Position numbers and translations under genes: made by a program
Shown here: one piece after another, positions 37,301-43,300 of the stretch
How the letters are laid out: every line of letters begins with the position of its first letter
How positions within the stretch are numbered: position 1 is the stretch's first letter
From: Eucommia ulmoides
Lineage: Eukaryota; Streptophyta; Magnoliopsida; Garryales; Eucommiaceae
DNA length: 64,000 bases
Assembly: GCA_016647705.1 (NCBI GenBank)
Contig: CM028336.1
Span: 17,000,880-17,064,879, forward strand
Direction: 5' to 3'
The notes under the pieces: generated by a model
What the model saw: the letters and a program-made list of their open reading frames with translations, nothing else
The model's database searches: none
What the model was told of the DNA's origin: nothing

Positions 37301-40300
37301 CATGCCTAGATATGTATCCAACACCCCTAATCTTTGTCGTAATATTTTAATTTAGTTTATTGTTTGGACACCTTTTGGACACACATGTGGGACATGCTGA
37401 GGGGTTCTTCTTGTAATATTTAGTAATTAAAATATATATTTTTTTAAGAAACCTCGGCAGAGGAAGGAAGAGTTTTATTAATCACCGAGAATAAAAGGGT
37501 ATTAGAGGACTAGGCCAGTACTGATAAAGAGAATGCAGAAGAGGGGGAACAAAAAACCTTACCCTCACTAAGAATCAAAAGAATAAAGAATACCCCAAAG
37601 AAAACACATGAAGGATGAATATAGTCTAAACCTGAAGAGTGTAATTTGATAAAGCCTCTGGTCCTTTTTGGAAGGTCATGCCACTGCTCCATTCCCAGCT
37701 TACCATTATCTATTCTCCGATTGGTCAAATCATCCACAGCTGCACTAGATTCACGGAACAGATGAATAACCTCAACAGATATAACCTATGAATCTGGTGG
37801 ACAGTGTGCCAAACACACCAAGGGGAAGCACACTTCGTGTTGATCATCTCCGCCGCCACTTTGAATTCCACTTGAATATGAATAGCACCATACCATTTGT
37901 CAATGGCCCATTTCAGATCAATAAAAGCAGCATGAAGTTCAGTTCTCACATTTGATATAAATTTAAGTGGGACTGTAGAGACTGAAACAAAGAAACATCC
38001 TCATGTTATGAAAACACCCCCACAACTAGCAGCTCCAGGATTGCCTCTAGCTGCTTCATCGGTATTCAAGGTCATGCCATTGGCTGCAGACCAATGCACC
38101 ATTCTAGGAGCTTGAATTTTAGATGTTTTGAGATGAATCCCAAAAACATTTACCAACCAAGCATTCGAGAGTTTAGCAGATTTCTGAAAAACGTACCCAG
38201 CAGATGCAGCTATACCAGAAACAAACATTTTTAATAACTTTGTTAACATGAGGCTATAAAAGGACTAATGCCAGAACTAATGGTTTGACTTTTGGTATAA
38301 AAGGACATTCATTGATCAAAAGAGAAACCAACCTTATTCTGAATCACTTAAAATATTATGGCTAGCCAGAGAGTTGAAGAATCCTTGAAGACCTTCAAGG
38401 AAGAACTTGAGAGATGCAATAACCTAGAATGATAGCATCAATGTGTGTAAGGATTGTGCCAAATTTTCCGCACAAGTACCTTTCATTTCAGATAGGAATG
38501 TAGAGACTCCCAGAGATTTAAGAACAAGAACATGGGTTTACGCACCTCTCCTTCCACTAGGCTTCCAAGTTGAGGTGTGGGAAAGAGAGTTTTTAGGTGT
38601 GTTGGCAAACAAGAAGTGTGTGCGACTGATCAAAAGAATTTTTTCCCCAAAATCCTAAAATTCCAACCTGAATGGTGGAGAAGCTCAAAAACTGCATGGA
38701 AAGTGAAAAGGGAACCTCCAAGAATTACATCAAAAGAGAAATGACTCATGATCTCTCAAGAAATCTGGAAGTCCACCTGAGACCTTGCTATTCTCCCCCC
38801 CCCCCCCAAACACACACACACCCAATATATTTGAAGCACAGATAAATCTGTTTTAGTCTACCCCCAATATTAAGGCTATGTAGCGAAATCTGTTCTTGTA
38901 TCACCTACAATATGTTACATATTCTACTTTACATTGGATATGCAACCGTCTGACTCACTATGAGTTCTCTCTCATAGAAACATGCATATGTTTGTTGTAC
39001 AACTTATTGTTTAAATTTTAGTTTTGTAAAAAGGACTATTTCTTTTGGTACACTAAAAAGGACTATTTGTTGTGTTGTAAAGTGACAGTAATTTTCGGTT
39101 CGAATAATTATATTTCCCAAGTATGTGGTACCAACATAATTAGAGGCATTAACATAGTAGTAGTTCTAAAATTTTATTACCAATGTCTAATAGTACATGA
39201 ATGTGCATAACATCAGTCTCTAATTCAAGATCACATATGAAATGAAAAGGTAATCATCAGAGGCTCTATCATAAAGTTTCCACCACCATATACTTATACT
39301 AAGATAAAGTTTCCACCTCCATATACTTGTATACAGTATACACACACATCCCCACATCCCCCCCCCCCCCCCCCCCCATTTAGACATGTATGTTATATGA
39401 ATGTACTATTTGATGCATTTGTGTTGACCAATTCACAGGACTGATATTGGGGATATTGCATGTTGTCGGTCTACGATGAAGAGCAATGAAATTCACCATT
39501 TGATGGGTATGTTGGAAAAAGTAAGTATAATGTGTAGTAATATCAAATTCTCTGTTTGTTGCATCATGAACTGTTTAATGAGGGTGATGCTCATAGTTCT
39601 CGTAAATATGTACATAATATTTCCTCCATCCAATATCCACCCAAAGGTGGCTCTTTTTTTTTTCCCATTAAATTGTCACGAAAAGCTTGGACTTGTCAAA
39701 CACTCACAAAAAAATATTGGATCTAGTGTGTTTTCGGTTAAAGATTTTCATGGCACAACATACTTATATGTTGACCATACTAGATGTGATTAGATTTCAA
39801 CTAGGTTGTAGAACTAATTTGTTGGATTAAAAATCCAGTCTAATTTGTGTAAGCAAAATCTGGGGGGATATTATGAAAGGATGACTAACAAAAAAAGCGA
39901 GCTTAGAGTTGTTTAATTGGTAAGGTAAGTTCTTTACCTTGCTAAAGACTGCAGTCGAGTCTCACTGCCCCTAGTCTTATCCCATAATGATGCCTTTTTT
40001 CACTTATAAGTTCAAAAGCAAATGAAGATTAATTTGGATGGAAGTTCTAGAGACAACCTTGGCTATATTGGAGGAGGCGGTACGATGCGAGATGCTAATG
40101 GGACATTATTGTTTGGTTTCTCTCAATTTCTTGGGATCGGGCCTAGTTTGGTAGCTCAGACAAAAACGTTGTGGATCGCGCTTCAATACTGTGTTGAGTT
40201 CGAGTGGATTTTCGTGGATATAGTCACCGACAATGTCCTGTTAGTCGAGATGGTTGCTAGGAGATCTACAGTGTGATGGAGATTAATGTCATTGATTAAA

Positions 40301-43300
40301 AATATAAAAGCTTTGGCTTCTCAGGTACAAGTTTCTATTTTGTGGAAGTTCTATAAAAAATCAAGCTTTTTGGTCTGAATCGGGAATGTCCAACAATTGT
40401 TCGTGGATGCCTAAGATTGGATAGGCTTTGTTGAATCCCACATCGCTTGTGTTACATGATCCTGAGCTATATATAAGTCTAGAGGCTATTCTCTTCTTAC
40501 AAGGCGTCTTTTGAGAGTGAGATAAACCCATTGGGTTAATACATAGTATCAGAACCAGACTTTTCGTTTGATGTTGGACGTGTTGAATCCCACATCGATG
40601 TTGAGTCCGTTCACAGTGGTTTGTCAAAAATTTCACCCTGTGTGTGAGGGGGAATGTTGAATCCCACATCGATGTTGGGCCCTTCCCTCGATATCTGCTC
40701 ATAGTGGTTTATCAAAAAGTCCATCTTACGCATGAGGGGGCGTGTTGAATCCCACACTGCCTGTATTACCTGATTTTGGGCTATATATAAATTCTAGGAC
40801 AATCCTTCTCTTTCAATGCTTCTTTTGAGAGTGAGTGAGGCCCATTGAATTTCAACAGGCTTCTTCCCCAACATTTGAAAAATCAAGAGAAGTTCGTAAG
40901 TCACTTCTCCTGTTACAGTTCATTGGGTTGTTGTTCTTCATATCCTTTGGTGTATTTGGGGCATCCTCTTTCAGAATCTTTTACTTTCATCGACCTTGTC
41001 TTTTGAGTTGCGTGCATACCCTGATGTTGATTGGGCCAGTGATCCGGCAGATCGCAAGTCGCTTCTTTCAATGAGGAGCAAGAAACTTATCGTTTATTGA
41101 TCTTCCACGAAACTGAGTATCATGTCATGGCATCCACTATTACCGAGATAATTTGGTTACCTTGGTTACTTGCAGATATGGGTGTTTCTCTCTCTCATTC
41201 CATTCCAATGTATAGTGATAACATTAGTGTCATTCAAATTGTTCATAACTAAGTCTTTCACGAACTGACTAAGTACATCGAAATTGATTATCATCTCACT
41301 CGTCATCACCTTCAACGTGCCACTATTACTTTGCCAAAACATGTAAAAAAAAATACATCTCACTATTACTTTACCTTTTGTTTCATTTTCTATGCAAATT
41401 GCGATTTGTTTACCAAGTCACATTCTATTTTGCTTTTTCATATTTTTGTTCACAAATTCTCTATGCTTCTTGCAGCTGCATCGTGAGTTTGATTAGGGAT
41501 CTTAGACTTATTATATTTAGTATTAAAGGTAAATTGTTCGTTTCTAGGTGTTTCTACTTCAAGCCTATATGAGTTATCTTTCCTAGGTATTTTTCCTGTA
41601 ACTCCACATTCATTATTTTCAATAATAAATCCTAGTTTCCTTTAATTTTTCTCCTCAGATTCTAGGTTATTCAATAAACTTAAACATAGAAGACTTGAGA
41701 GATTAGCCACTTGGTATTGGGGGCACCAGTTCATGAACGAAATTCCTGTAGTGCATTGATTGCTGTATTAGACGCTGTTGTTTGTTCTGGTCTTGATTTT
41801 TGCATAAATTTGTTGGGTCTCCTACTAATGATTGACTAATTTAATTGTTTTGCTGGTAGTTAAACAATTGTTTGGATGATTTCGGTCAAGAACATCAAGA
41901 AATATATATAACCAACAACTATGCTGGGGGAAGGAGAGGGAACAGAGGCCAATGTTTGATAACACTTTAAATTTTTAGTTTTGAAAAATTTAAGTGTTGA
42001 ATTTTAAATGCGGAATATATTATATGTTCAATTTTTTAATACTTTCAACTTTAAAAAAATTATCTTCATACAAATTTGTGTTCTTAAAATAACTTTTACA
42101 ACTTTATTTTTCTAAAATATTTTCTCTATTTAATATTTTTTCTATCTATAATTTTTTGTATATAATTTTTTTTTTGACATTTTACAGTATTGGTGTAAAA
42201 TGTTAGTTGTAATAATTAGATATTTTATAATATTAAATGATAAGTGCTAATTAAAATTTTAAACAATTTTTAAATGATGTTTATATTTTAAGTGATTGTT
42301 TAATTTTGTTATTAAATTAATAAATTCAGTTTTAAGTTTTAAGTGTTTAGTTGCGTTATCAAATGGGATTTTACTTTCTAGGGAGGGAGTTCGAACTTAT
42401 AACATTCTAGAAAAGATCCACTACATGACCACTAAAAGCCATCAGGTTTGGGTTAACTAAGGTTGCACTTGATTGTATGGAATGGGGGCCTTGTAATTGA
42501 AATTAGAAATGAACACACTTGAATTTCTAAATTTTTACATGTGTTCATTTCTTGTTTCAATTATTATGCTCCAATTCCACACTTCCAAATGCAATTATAA
42601 TGCTCCAATTCCACACTTCCAAATGCTACCTAAATGTGCTTATATTAGAAAGTTACAACTTAAAAGCATATGGTATTAAGTGAAATAATTCATTTTATAT
42701 ATACACTACTTTTAGAAGCCTAACATCTATCTTCATGTGCAATTCTGCCTTGCACTTGATGCGATCAACCAAAAAAAGAGAGAAGACAAACATCCAAACA
42801 ACCGGGGAGATAAACAAGTATTACCAAATCTAGCTCTAATACCATGTTAAGAGGTTTCACCTTAAAACCATACGGTGTTAAGTAGAGTAAGTTCTTTCAT
42901 ATATAAACTACTTTTAGTAGTCTCACAAATTCAATGTGAGATTCTAACAATAGGATATCCGAGTATATCACTTGGGAGGCCGCTGGCGGTTTCTTAATCA
43001 ATCTACAATCTTTGGTTGGAAAATTTCAATCCTGCCCAAATTCCCTTTTTTTTTTTTCCTTGATGAAGGGCAAAAAATGACTTATAACAATATATTCAAA
43101 TATTTATTTCCCTCCCCCACCCCCCACCCCCCACCCCCAACGCAGGCTGAAGAAGTGAAGCGGGTGGCCAGTGCTCGTATTGAACTCCTGAAGAAAGGTA
43201 GGCGCGATTCTAAGGTCCAGCAGGTGCCCTTGAGAAGGTACTGCATCAACATTCTAGTCTCTTGCCTAGTCTTTTTCCTTTTTAATCTCAATATTTGTTC

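Noticed and set aside
39895..39980. Functional tRNA gene
   Set aside because: Box A and box B resemblance is partial, and acceptor and anticodon stems do not form. At most SINE- or tRNA-derived.
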